From Aureispira sp050633105 (lineage in GTDB: Bacteria; Bacteroidota; Bacteroidia; Chitinophagales; Saprospiraceae), in NCBI GenBank assembly GCA_050633105.1, contig JBOEFW010000031.1, forward strand, positions 1 through 64,000: a stretch of DNA of 64,000 nucleotides, given 5' to 3'. A model generated the notes under the pieces. It was not told the origin of the DNA. It saw nothing but the letters and a program-made list of their open reading frames with translations, and did no database searches. Made by a program: the position numbers and the translations under genes. Positions 18,664 to 26,661 of the stretch are shown one piece after another (position 1 is the stretch's first letter; each line of letters begins with the position of its first letter).

Positions 18664-19554
18664 ATGACAACAAAAAAAACTACAATTGATAAAGGGGAAT
18701 TTGATAAAACAACAACTTTATTGTTACAATTTTTAGTCCTAGCGTTACTTTGGGGGCGTGCTTGGCAAGGATTATTTTGGGACTTGCCTCTACGAACCTT
18801 GTTTTGGGACCAGAGTTGGTTAGAAGGAGTGGTGACCAGCTTAACACAAGATACTTGGCAACATTATGTGACAAATGTCAGTTTGCCAACCGATCAATTA
18901 ATTGATGGGTTAGGGGTTGGGTTAGGTGTTTTTTGGGCAATGGCTGGCTGTGGTGTTTTTTTTTTGAAGAACTACCCTAGATTTGGTCAATGGATTTGGC
19001 GATGCAGTACTATAACTCTATTGTTTGTCGCATTTTTGTATTTCAAAAACAGCTATTGGCAAATTGGACAATTGTTAGAGTATGCTGCCCAAATTGCGGC
19101 ACCTTTGCTGTTGGGTTATATATGGTATGAAGGGAAGAATACAACTGGTTTTAGAACAATAGTTAAGATCATTATTGCAATTACATTCTGTTCACATGGA
19201 CTTTATGCTCTGGGGTATTACCCACAACCTGGAACATGGATAGAATGGTGTAGAAATGTTTTTGGTTTTGAGGGCGATGCTAGTGTGCGCTACTTTTTAT
19301 TGATTGTAGGAATTTTAGATTGGTTAGCAGCGTTATGTTTATTTATGCCCTACAAATGGTTGTACAAACCTGCTTTACTCTATTGTATTATTTGGGGTTT
19401 TATGACTTCGTTTGCACGGTTTTTAGGCAATTTCTATAGCGATATGATCTTGGTATCTTTGCATCAACATCTTTATGAAGTTGCCTATCGATTGGTGCAT
19501 GGAGGCTTACCTTTGTTATTGTGGTTTTGGATAGCGCAGACGTCCGAAGAATAA
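18664..19554 (+). CDS. Polytopic membrane protein of unknown function
   Basis: This 296-residue protein has roughly seven or eight hydrophobic helices and many Trp residues, such as LWGRAWQGLFWDLPLRTLFWD near the N-terminus and LLLWFWIAQ at the C-terminus. A DoxX-like arrangement is conceivable (GLGVFWAMAGCGVF, FCSHGLYALGYYPQPG) but no diagnostic motif is present, so I leave the family open. It should reside in the inner membrane. A -7 promoter box precedes it, and an alpha/beta hydrolase gene follows after 100 bases on the same strand. Confidence 0.6.
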   Translation: MTTKKTTIDKGEFDKTTTLLLQFLVLALLWGRAWQGLFWDLPLRTLFWDQSWLEGVVTSLTQDTWQHYVTNVSLPTDQLIDGLGVGLGVFWAMAGCGVFFLKNYPRFGQWIWRCSTITLLFVAFLYFKNSYWQIGQLLEYAAQIAAPLLLGYIWYEGKNTTGFRTIVKIIIAITFCSHGLYALGYYPQPGTWIEWCRNVFGFEGDASVRYFLLIVGILDWLAALCLFMPYKWLYKPALLYCIIWGFMTSFARFLGNFYSDMILVSLHQHLYEVAYRLVHGGLPLLLWFWIAQTSEE

Positions 19555-19654
19555 ATTATAAATTAGTAAATAAGAATAGGTCTTATGCTAGACGAAACTG
19601 GTTTGATGACATCCACCTCGTTTTATTAAAAGGATCTAGTAAGAAAAATAAAAT

Positions 19655-20326
19655 ATGGCTACCCTTTACTGTGTACCTGGATTAGGAACGGATGAGCGCA
19701 TTTTTTCCAAACTCATTCCTCTTCTAACTCCCCATGAAACAGTGGTGTTGAATTTCATAGAGCCTTTAAATTATCAAGAGCCTTTGGCAGAATATGCCAA
19801 GCGTTTAGCTGAAAAAATAACAAGCCCTAAGGACGAACCCATCTTTTTGATCGGGTTTTCTTTAGGCGGGCCTATTGCCCTAGAAATAGCCAAGTTGTAC
19901 CCTAATGTTACCCTTATTCTTATTTCTACATTCAAGCAAAAAAAGGAAACCCCCATCGCCTTTAAAATGGCGAGAGTATTGCCACTACATCGATTAGTGC
20001 CTACTTGGTATACACACCAACTTATTCCACGTTTAGCGCCTCTACTAAAAATCTCCAGCAAAGAAGATGGTCTTTTATTAGGAAAAATGTTTCGAGCAAA
20101 GCCCGCTAGTCATTTTGCATGGGGAAGGCAAGCGATTGTTGATTGGGAGAATGAAGTACTTCCTACAACTTGTTGGCATATCAATGGCAATAAAGACCAT
20201 ATTTTTAACAGTGCACTTCCGCATGTCGACCATTGCATAAATGGAGGAACGCATAACATGATATTAGATAGGGCAGAAGAAATAGCAACATGGATGTTGC
20301 CCCTTTTAACAAAACACTCTAAATAA
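19655..20326 (+). CDS. Alpha/beta hydrolase
   Basis: This 223-residue protein has the alpha/beta hydrolase core. The oxyanion-hole region is CVPGLGTDER (6-15), the nucleophile elbow is GFSLGG with Ser69, the probable acid is Asp181 in NGNKDHIF, and the catalytic His200 is in GGTHNMIL. It has no signal peptide, so it is cytosolic. The small cap and the lack of a family-specific motif leave the substrate open (ester, thioester or peptide). It is followed by a separate promoter for adk, so it is probably transcribed alone or with the membrane protein upstream. Confidence 0.8.
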   Translation: MATLYCVPGLGTDERIFSKLIPLLTPHETVVLNFIEPLNYQEPLAEYAKRLAEKITSPKDEPIFLIGFSLGGPIALEIAKLYPNVTLILISTFKQKKETPIAFKMARVLPLHRLVPTWYTHQLIPRLAPLLKISSKEDGLLLGKMFRAKPASHFAWGRQAIVDWENEVLPTTCWHINGNKDHIFNSALPHVDHCINGGTHNMILDRAEEIATWMLPLLTKHSK

Positions 20327-20375
20327 AGGGAAACACTAAGATCCCTTAGTATTAGCTTTTGAGGCATTAAATGCG

Positions 20376-20383
20376 TACCTTTG
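20376..20383 (+). promoter_or_regulatory. Bacteroidota -7 box (TACCTTTG) upstream of adk
   Basis: TACCTTTG matches TAnnTTTG and sits 117 bases before the adk start. A TTTG lies 14 bases upstream of it, shorter than the usual spacing. Confidence 0.55.
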
Positions 20384-20500
20384 CCCCGTGGTAGCGATTT
20401 ATTTGGCTATTTTTTAGAGAAAGGTATTCCCTCTTAAAAACCTTAGCGTCGTTTTACTATCAATCAACAATCATCCATCTAATTTATACAACAACACAAT

Positions 20501-21079
20501 ATGCTTAATATTATTCTTTTTGGCCCTCCTGGTAGTGGCAAAGGTACACAAGCCGCTAAATTGGTTGAAAAATACAATTTGGTACACATTTCTACTGGAG
20601 ATTTATTCAGAAGAGAAAAAGCAGCAAACAGTACGATTTGGCAAGAAGTAATGAGCTATGTAGATAAAGGGTCATTAGCACCTGATTCTATTACCATTCG
20701 TTTGCTCAAAGCAGAAATGGACAAAACGCCTGATGCGATAGGATATATCCTAGATGGATTTCCACGCAATGTAGATCAAGCGAATGCTTTAGATACCTTC
20801 TTAGGAGAGCAAGGTACAGCGGTAACCCGTTTAGTAGAATTAATAGTTGCCGACGAAGAAATCGTCCAACGAATTACTACTAGAGGAAAAGAACAAAATA
20901 GAGTAGACGATCAAGATCCTGCTATTGTTCAGCACCGTATTGATGTTTACAAGAGCCAAACGGCCCCTGTCGCTGATTATTATGGGGAACAAAACAAAAC
21001 CCAACGCATTGATGGCATTGGAAGTATTGAAGAGATTTTTAATAGAATTTGCGCTGTTTTAGATACCGCAAAAGTATAG
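20501..21079 (+). CDS. adk: Adenylate kinase
   Basis: This 192-residue enzyme interconverts ATP + AMP and 2 ADP in the cytosol. The P-loop GPPGSGKGT is at residues 8-16. The AMP-binding segment HISTGDLFRRE follows, then the DGFPRN motif (about 84-89) that binds AMP. The LID is short (RITTRGKEQNRVDDQDP) and has no zinc cysteines, so this is a short-form enzyme. Arg residues in NRVDDQDPAIVQHRIDVY complete the phosphate site. It has its own promoter box upstream and a strong terminator downstream, so it is a single-gene unit. Confidence 0.97.
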   Translation: MLNIILFGPPGSGKGTQAAKLVEKYNLVHISTGDLFRREKAANSTIWQEVMSYVDKGSLAPDSITIRLLKAEMDKTPDAIGYILDGFPRNVDQANALDTFLGEQGTAVTRLVELIVADEEIVQRITTRGKEQNRVDDQDPAIVQHRIDVYKSQTAPVADYYGEQNKTQRIDGIGSIEEIFNRICAVLDTAKV

Positions 21080-21096
21080 TAGGACCCTGCACATTT

Positions 21097-21147
21097 GGCT
21101 ACTAAGAGTATGTTAATCACCTATTACTCTTAGTAGCCCTTTTTTTT
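21097..21147 (+). terminator. Rho-independent terminator of adk
   Basis: GGCTACTAAGAGTA (21097-21110) pairs perfectly over 14 bp with TACTCTTAGTAGCC (21125-21138). A T tract follows, 17 bases after the adk stop codon. Confidence 0.95.
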
Positions 21148-21165
21148 GAACCAATTATTAAGGCT

Positions 21166-22380
21166 ATGATGCTCTTTGGTGAAATCTTATTGTGGTGTTG
21201 CGTTTATGGTTTGGTACATTCTTATGTAGTCTATCCATTATTAGTGCGTTGGGCCGCAGCCAAAAAAGAAGGCAACCAAGACATTTATGAATTAACAGAA
21301 GAGCTTCCACCAGTCTCTTTTGTAATGTCTTTATACAATGAAGAAAGTGTCATTGCTGAAAAGCTAAAGACATTATCAGACAGCACTTATCCAAGTGATA
21401 AACTGCATTTTTATATTGGTTCGGATTGTTCTTCTGATACAACCAACGCTCTTGTAACCGCTTGGGCAAAAAACAACCCACAAGTACACTTCTACGCTTT
21501 TGAGGAACGACGTGGCAAACCTAGTGTTATCAATGATTTGATAGCTGCTGCTAGAGCGAGCTATCCTTCCACAACAGACCATATTCTTATTATTTCGGAT
21601 GCCAATGTTCTATTGGAGCCCACAACCATCTATCAATTAGCCAAGCATTTTAAGAATACAGCGATTGGTTTGGTGGATTCTAATATCCAACATCCTAGTC
21701 AACGAGCAATGGCCGTAGAGGGGATTGCGGCTACAGAAGACCATTACATTTCTAGAGAAGTGCACATTAAGAACTTGGAAGGACGTGCTTGGGGACGAAC
21801 AATGGGGCCTTTGGGGGGCTGTTATGCGATTCGAGCGAACTGGTTTTCTCCTGTTCCGCCTAATTTTTTGGTGGATGACTTTTATATTGCAATGAAAGTC
21901 TTTGAACAAGGTGGACGAGCAATTAATGAACTGGAAGCGGTTTGTTACGAAGTAGTCTCTAGTGATTTGCAAGAGGAATTTAGACGAAAGACCCGCATCT
22001 CAGCAGGAAATTTTGCCAACTTAGCTACTTTCAAACACTTATTATGGCCCCCAACAAGTAGTCTAGGTTTTGCTTTTCTCTCTCATAAAGTATTGCGTTG
22101 GTTGGGACCATTTTTTATTCTTACAGCTTATGGTTGTTTGTGGGGATTAACCCTGATTTATCACAACCAATTCTATGGAACCTTGTTGTTTTTAGCAAAC
22201 ATAGGATTGTTTGGTGTTCCTCTATTGGATGGAATACTCAAAAAACTTAATATAAACGTAGTCATCCTGCGTTACATTACCTATTTCAATGCGATGAACT
22301 TAGCATTATTTAATGGATTTTTTAAATACCTAAAAGGAGTACAAAATGGCATCTGGCAACCCACAAAACGAAACGTCTAA
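21166..22380 (+). CDS. Membrane-bound family 2 glycosyltransferase (processive type)
   Basis: This 404-residue protein has an N-terminal membrane helix (1-25), a cytosolic GT2 domain and three or four C-terminal helices. The GT2 domain has the nucleotide-binding strand PPVSFVMSLYNEE (48-60), FYIGSDCSSD (82-91), the DxD-like ISDAN (143-147) and RRKTRISAGN, which occupies the place of the QxxRW motif of processive synthases. This is the layout of cellulose/hyaluronan synthase-like enzymes and of N-glycosyltransferases such as IcaA. The product is unknown. Its last 35 bases overlap the start of the riboflavin gene, so the two may be translationally coupled, although the functions are unrelated. 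Confidence 0.85.
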   Translation: MMLFGEILLWCCVYGLVHSYVVYPLLVRWAAAKKEGNQDIYELTEELPPVSFVMSLYNEESVIAEKLKTLSDSTYPSDKLHFYIGSDCSSDTTNALVTAWAKNNPQVHFYAFEERRGKPSVINDLIAAARASYPSTTDHILIISDANVLLEPTTIYQLAKHFKNTAIGLVDSNIQHPSQRAMAVEGIAATEDHYISREVHIKNLEGRAWGRTMGPLGGCYAIRANWFSPVPPNFLVDDFYIAMKVFEQGGRAINELEAVCYEVVSSDLQEEFRRKTRISAGNFANLATFKHLLWPPTSSLGFAFLSHKVLRWLGPFFILTAYGCLWGLTLIYHNQFYGTLLFLANIGLFGVPLLDGILKKLNINVVILRYITYFNAMNLALFNGFFKYLKGVQNGIWQPTKRNV

Positions 22381-23581
22381 TCGAACATTGGATCGTATAG
22401 AAGACGCGTTGGAAGACATTAAGGCGGGTAAGTTAATTATAGTAGTAGACGATGAAGATCGCGAGAATGAAGGCGATTTTATTTGTGCAGCTGAATTGGT
22501 AACGCCACCAATGATCAATTTTATGGCTACTTATGGCCGCGGTTTGATCTGTACACCACTGACAGCCCAGCGTTGTGATGAATTGGAATTGCGCCCTATG
22601 CAGCAGCAAAATACGGCAGTGCATGAGACGGCTTTTACGATTTCTATTGATCTACTGGGTTTTGGTTGTAGCACAGGAATCTCTGCTTATGACCGAGCAA
22701 CAGGCATCCAAAAATTAACAGACCCTTCTGCATTATCAAGCGATTATGCTCGCCCAGGGCATATCTTTCCCTTGATTGCTAAAGATGGAGGCGTTTTACG
22801 TAGAGCAGGACATACAGAAGCAGCTGTTGATTTGGCACGCTTAGCAGGCCTTCAGCCAGCAGGTGTCTTGGTCGAAATTCTTAATGAAGATGGAAGTATG
22901 GCGCGCTTGAATGATCTATTTGTTATTGCTGAAAAGCATGATTTAAAGATCATCTCTATTGAGGATTTGATTAAATACCGTTTAGAGAAAGAAACATTAA
23001 TTGAGGAAGTTCTACGCGTCAATGCACCAACCGAATATGGTGATTTTGATGTGGTGGCTTTTGAAAATAAAACAACAGAAAAGAACCTTTTTGCCTTGGT
23101 AAAAGGCGAATGGGAAGAAGATGAACCGATTTTAGTGCGCGTGCATTCTTCGTTTACAACCAGCGATATTTTTGGGGCGTTGTTGGGGGATTCTGGCTCT
23201 CAATTGCATGCGGCTATGCAACAAGTAGAAGAAGCAGGAAAAGGTGTTATTTTACTGATTGAGCAAGATGGTGGCAGCATGGAGTTGATGAACAAACTCA
23301 AAAGCTACGATCGTATGAGCAAAGAAGGAATTGGGTTGGAAGATATCCACAGCCGCCTAAGAGCACGTTCTGATCAACGGGATTATGGTATTGGAGCACA
23401 AGCCTTACGTCATCTAGGAGTGAGTAAATTACGCTTGATGACCAATAGCCCCAAAAGACGTATTGGTTTGATTGGATACAATTTAGAAATTGTAGAAAAT
23501 GTACCTTTGACAACTGTACAAGGGCGCATGCGCAAAAAAATAGCCAATAATGCTGTTACTGCACAAGAGGGAATTAAGTAA
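22346..23581 (+). CDS. 3,4-dihydroxy-2-butanone 4-phosphate synthase fused to a degenerate GTP cyclohydrolase II-like domain (RibBX type)
   Basis: The N-terminal half (about 13-212) is a complete RibB. It has DDEDRENEGDF (35-45), GRGLIC, YDRATG (115-120) and RAGHTEAAVDLARLAG (153-168), which bind ribulose 5-phosphate and Mg2+ and make the four-carbon riboflavin precursor. The C-terminal half (from 219) aligns with RibA, but the three zinc cysteines are gone. HSSC is HSSF (Phe270), CDC is GDS (281-283), and EQEGRGIG is EQDGGSME (306-313). GTP cyclohydrolase activity is therefore not expected from this domain. The start is set by AAAAGGAG seven bases before the ATG, inside the end of the upstream gene. 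A canonical RibA follows after 27 bases. Confidence 0.92.
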   Translation: MASGNPQNETSNRTLDRIEDALEDIKAGKLIIVVDDEDRENEGDFICAAELVTPPMINFMATYGRGLICTPLTAQRCDELELRPMQQQNTAVHETAFTISIDLLGFGCSTGISAYDRATGIQKLTDPSALSSDYARPGHIFPLIAKDGGVLRRAGHTEAAVDLARLAGLQPAGVLVEILNEDGSMARLNDLFVIAEKHDLKIISIEDLIKYRLEKETLIEEVLRVNAPTEYGDFDVVAFENKTTEKNLFALVKGEWEEDEPILVRVHSSFTTSDIFGALLGDSGSQLHAAMQQVEEAGKGVILLIEQDGGSMELMNKLKSYDRMSKEGIGLEDIHSRLRARSDQRDYGIGAQALRHLGVSKLRLMTNSPKRRIGLIGYNLEIVENVPLTTVQGRMRKKIANNAVTAQEGIK

Positions 23582-23608
23582 AAAAATCCTTAGAGAGAAG
23601 TATAGTAA

Positions 23609-24259
23609 ATGAAAGAAAAAAAAGATCCGCTTTCTCCCAAGGCATTCACCAACAAACAGCCTTTGATTACAGAGGCTGTACGGATACAAATGCCAACGGA
23701 ATATGGAAGCTTTGAATTGGTTGCTTTTGAACAAGCTACAGGGAAAAATTTGTTTGCCTTAGTGAAGGGAGCATGGGATGCCCAAGAACCTGTTTTAGTG
23801 CGGGTACATTCTTCTTGTGTAACAGGAGATATTTTAGGTTCCATGCGTTGTGATTGTGGCCCCCAATTGCATGCGGCAATGCGTCGAGTGCAAGAGGAAG
23901 AAAAAGGCATTATCTTGTATGTCGAACAAGAGGGCAGGGGGATTGGCTTTATTAATAAAATGAAGGCCTATAAATTGCAACAGGAAGGTTTGGATACGGT
24001 CGAAGCCAACTTGCATTTAGGCTTTGAGGCGGATCAACGCGATTATACCGCCGCTGCTGCTGTTTTAGCTCACCTCGAAGTAGGAAATATTCACTTGCTT
24101 TCTAACAATCCTCAAAAGGCCGATTCTTTGAAGGAGTTAGGGGCTAATATTACAAAGACCATTTCTTTGGAAATTACACCTAATGAGTACAATCGTTTTT
24201 ATCTGCAAACGAAGAAGGATAAAATGGGGCATATTTTATTTGATGCCCATTTGAAGTAG
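23609..24259 (+). CDS. ribA: GTP cyclohydrolase II
   Basis: This 216-residue stand-alone enzyme opens the imidazole ring of GTP in the first committed step of riboflavin synthesis. The zinc ligands are intact: HSSCVTGDILG (Cys70) and RCDCG (Cys81, Cys83). The EQEGRGIG loop (107-114), MKAYKLQ, DTVEANLHLGF and ADQRDY motifs are all present, as in E. coli RibA. It starts 27 bases after the RibB fusion gene and clearly forms an operon with it, supplying the activity that the fused domain has lost. A terminator follows the stop. No FMN riboswitch was found upstream of the pair. Confidence 0.96.
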   Translation: MKEKKDPLSPKAFTNKQPLITEAVRIQMPTEYGSFELVAFEQATGKNLFALVKGAWDAQEPVLVRVHSSCVTGDILGSMRCDCGPQLHAAMRRVQEEEKGIILYVEQEGRGIGFINKMKAYKLQQEGLDTVEANLHLGFEADQRDYTAAAAVLAHLEVGNIHLLSNNPQKADSLKELGANITKTISLEITPNEYNRFYLQTKKDKMGHILFDAHLK

Positions 24260-24284
24260 CCTGATTATTTCGGACATTATAGCT

Positions 24285-24321
24285 CCCAAATCTTAGTTTT
24301 TACTAGGATTTGGGATTTTTT
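24285..24321 (+). terminator. Rho-independent terminator after ribA
   Basis: CCCAAATC (24285-24292) pairs with GATTTGGG (24307-24314), with an inner TAGT/ACTA helix. A T tract follows at 24316-24321. Confidence 0.9.
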
Positions 24322-24461
24322 ATGTAGTAGTAAGGTGCTCTATTTGAGCATCATACCAATAACAAGTGTCTCGATTGCGATATTTATGGATGTATTCCTT
24401 AATAATTAGTCCATAAAGCATTGTTTGGAGGTTTATTCTATCGTTTTAATTTAAATTATTT

Positions 24462-25814
24462 CTACTTTTCCAACCGATTAGTTTTCTCATTAAGGACTTC
24501 GTGAACCATGCGCCCTAAAATGTCCCATGTTTTACGACTTATCATCCTTCCATTTTTGTAGTCACATTCCGTGTTTTTTCTTCCATTCTTATAGAAGGAA
24601 ATAAAAAGATCAAAGGAGTAACCATTTTCATTTAAATGCTTGATGGATTGGATGGTACCTGATTCATAGTAGGTTTTACAAGTATCTACTCCGAATCCTT
24701 TGTTGAAGTAAGCCTCCCTTTTTAGTTGTCCATTCTCATACCAATACTTAGAAGCCCCATCAATTATGCCCTTCACATAAAATGCTTCTTGTTTTAATTG
24801 TCCGTTCTCATACCAATGTTTAGAAGCCCCATCAACTTTGTCATTGATATAAAATGCCTTATGTTTTAATTGCCCATTCTCATAGTACTCTTCGTAGTCA
24901 CCATTCTTAATAATAGCGTGTAGAGGACTATTGGGGTCCTTTAATACTTCTTCGATATAGGCATCTTTTTGTTCCCAGTTTTCTAGAAAATGCTCTATTT
25001 GACAAGGATACAGCAGCTCTGATAAGGTTTCTACATCAAATTCAATTTCGTTACTATTTTTGGGACAATAAGTTAGTACGGCTAATGGTGGAGATATCCC
25101 TAGGTTTTTATAAGCTAGTAATTTGTGATGCCCGTCTAATATGAAATTTGCAGAGCGGTAATCTTCTCCCTCTTCCATGAAATTAGCATTAAAAAGTAGG
25201 GCAAAGGGTCTTGCTCCTTTTTTGATTTTTTCCTCAAAATAGGTGACTCTTGTAGGATTAATTTGACTAAAGGGCTGGGTGGCATAGAGGGAATCATCCC
25301 CTGGATAGATTTGACCTGTAGTATATTCTAAAATTTCTGAAGGATAGTATTTCTTTGTAATGGCATTCTCTTTTAGAAATGCTTGATGTTCTTTTTTTGC
25401 ACGATCTAATTCATTGATATCTGTAACCTTATGCGCAAAAACTACTTCTAATGGAGAATAGCATGTTTTAGCAATGTTGTTGTAATAGGAGGTGTATTTA
25501 AAATACTCTCTTTCTTTATTGGAATGGAACCCTAAATGATAGTCACCATTTTTAAAAACAGGCAATAAAGGCTCTAATATATCGTAGAGTAGTTCTGTCT
25601 TTCCAGAAAAATCGTTGAATAGATTATCTGTTAGAATTTGTTCAACGGCCATTCTATACGCTTCATTATAAGGTAAGGTACAGAAAAACTTACCTATAGA
25701 ACCACAACAGTCATCCCAAACCATAGTAATCGGGCGATTAAACCTAAAGTAACTTCCAAGGCTGCTGAGCCCAATCGTACAAATATCTTTTCCGTTTTTA
25801 ATTTTGAAATCCAT
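24462..25814 (-). CDS. ParB/sulfiredoxin-like domain fused to MORN-type (YwqK-like) repeats
   Basis: This 450-residue protein has no signal peptide. Around residues 222-235 is NFILDGHHKLLAY, the DGHHR-type motif of ParB/sulfiredoxin-fold nucleases and phosphotransferases. From about 308 to 440 there are five or six copies of a MORN_2/YwqK-like unit, YYENGQLKHKAFYINDKVDG and close variants. YwqK is named an antitoxin in Bacillus, but in Bacteroidota the repeat is widespread and its role is not established. The N-terminal 200 residues match nothing I recognise. It is convergent with ribA. A TAGCTTTG box (25900-25907, minus) lies 86 bases upstream of its start. Fusion of the two parts is the notable point; the function is unknown. 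Confidence 0.65.
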   Translation of the reverse strand: MDFKIKNGKDICTIGLSSLGSYFRFNRPITMVWDDCCGSIGKFFCTLPYNEAYRMAVEQILTDNLFNDFSGKTELLYDILEPLLPVFKNGDYHLGFHSNKEREYFKYTSYYNNIAKTCYSPLEVVFAHKVTDINELDRAKKEHQAFLKENAITKKYYPSEILEYTTGQIYPGDDSLYATQPFSQINPTRVTYFEEKIKKGARPFALLFNANFMEEGEDYRSANFILDGHHKLLAYKNLGISPPLAVLTYCPKNSNEIEFDVETLSELLYPCQIEHFLENWEQKDAYIEEVLKDPNSPLHAIIKNGDYEEYYENGQLKHKAFYINDKVDGASKHWYENGQLKQEAFYVKGIIDGASKYWYENGQLKREAYFNKGFGVDTCKTYYESGTIQSIKHLNENGYSFDLFISFYKNGRKNTECDYKNGRMISRKTWDILGRMVHEVLNEKTNRLEK

Positions 25815-26038
25815 CTTTTGGTTGTTTTACTCGGATGACAACTAATCTGTTGCTTAAAGGAGTTTGTTTTAGAAAGCCTTCTTAGTTTTTGTGATAGCTC
25901 AAAGCTAAGAACAGGGGACGCAGTCTTTTTGCGTAGTCAATAGCAACTGTTTTCTTATGGAGTAGAATGCTGTTTTTCAACCGAAACTCAAAAGCATTGT
26001 TATAACAGTATTATCTCGCAAAAACACAAGGCAATTAC

Positions 26039-26497
26039 ATGTCCACTTATCATATACATACGAAACAACTTGTCCCAATTACTTTAAAAGAAGCTTGGGA
26101 TTTTTTCTCTAGCCCTAAAAACCTAAAAGAAATTACGCCTGATTATATGGGCTTTCATATTCGCTCCGAGTACGATGGTAAAATGTACCCAGGACAAATT
26201 ATTGAGTATACGGTTAAGCCTGTCTTAGGGATTCCCATGTATTGGATGACGGAAATTACGCAAGTAAAAGAACAGCATTTTTTTATTGATGAGCAGCGGG
26301 TTGGGCCCTATAACATGTGGCACCACCAGCATTTCTTTCGTGAAGTAGAAGGAGGGGTAGAAGTGGAAGATATGGTCCACTATCGCTTGCCTTTGGGACC
26401 TTTAGGGAACATTGCCCATGCTTTATTTGTCAAGAAGCAATTGCAGGGTATTTTTGATNNGAAGAAGGTCTTGGAAGAGCGGTTTGGGAAGTTGTAA
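26039..26497 (+). CDS. SRPBCC (START/Bet v1-like) family protein, with two unresolved bases near the C-terminus
   Basis: This 152-residue protein opens with YHIHTKQLVPITLKEAWDFFSSPKNLKEITPD. That is the hallmark N-terminus of SRPBCC proteins of the cell-division-inhibitor-like group, whose helix-grip fold binds hydrophobic ligands. Further family features are GPYNMWHHQHFF and DMVHYRLPLGPLG. Two Ns at 26459-26460 fall inside a codon of IFD-x-KKVLEERFG. Relatives usually read IFDYRxxVLEERFG here, so the real gap may be longer than two bases. The ligand is unknown. It is cytosolic by prediction and stands alone on the + strand between unrelated neighbours. Confidence 0.8.
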   Translation: MSTYHIHTKQLVPITLKEAWDFFSSPKNLKEITPDYMGFHIRSEYDGKMYPGQIIEYTVKPVLGIPMYWMTEITQVKEQHFFIDEQRVGPYNMWHHQHFFREVEGGVEVEDMVHYRLPLGPLGNIAHALFVKKQLQGIFDXKKVLEERFGKL

Positions 26498-26591
26498 AAA
26501 TATCGTGTGCTACCTAAATTGGTGACAACTATTATAATGAATAGAAGTAGAATAAAGACAATTTAAAATTATAGCTTAATTGATCTTTTAC

Positions 26592-26599
26592 TAACTTTG
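26592..26599 (+). promoter_or_regulatory. Bacteroidota -7 box (TAACTTTG) upstream of the calpain-like gene
   Basis: TAACTTTG matches TAnnTTTG and lies 63 bases before the start of the calpain-like gene. No correctly spaced -33 TTG was found. Confidence 0.4.
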
Positions 26600-26661
26600 T
26601 ATGTAACCATGCATTTTGACCATTGTTCCCCACTTTGTTTATCATGTAATCTACAGTAGCA

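Noticed and set aside
23609..23910. Minus-strand frames overlapping ribA
   Set aside because: They lie inside the well-supported ribA coding sequence and have no family features.
20327..24461. FMN riboswitch upstream of the riboflavin genes
   Set aside because: The ribBX start lies inside the upstream coding region with an ordinary ribosome site, and no RFN element blocks were found.
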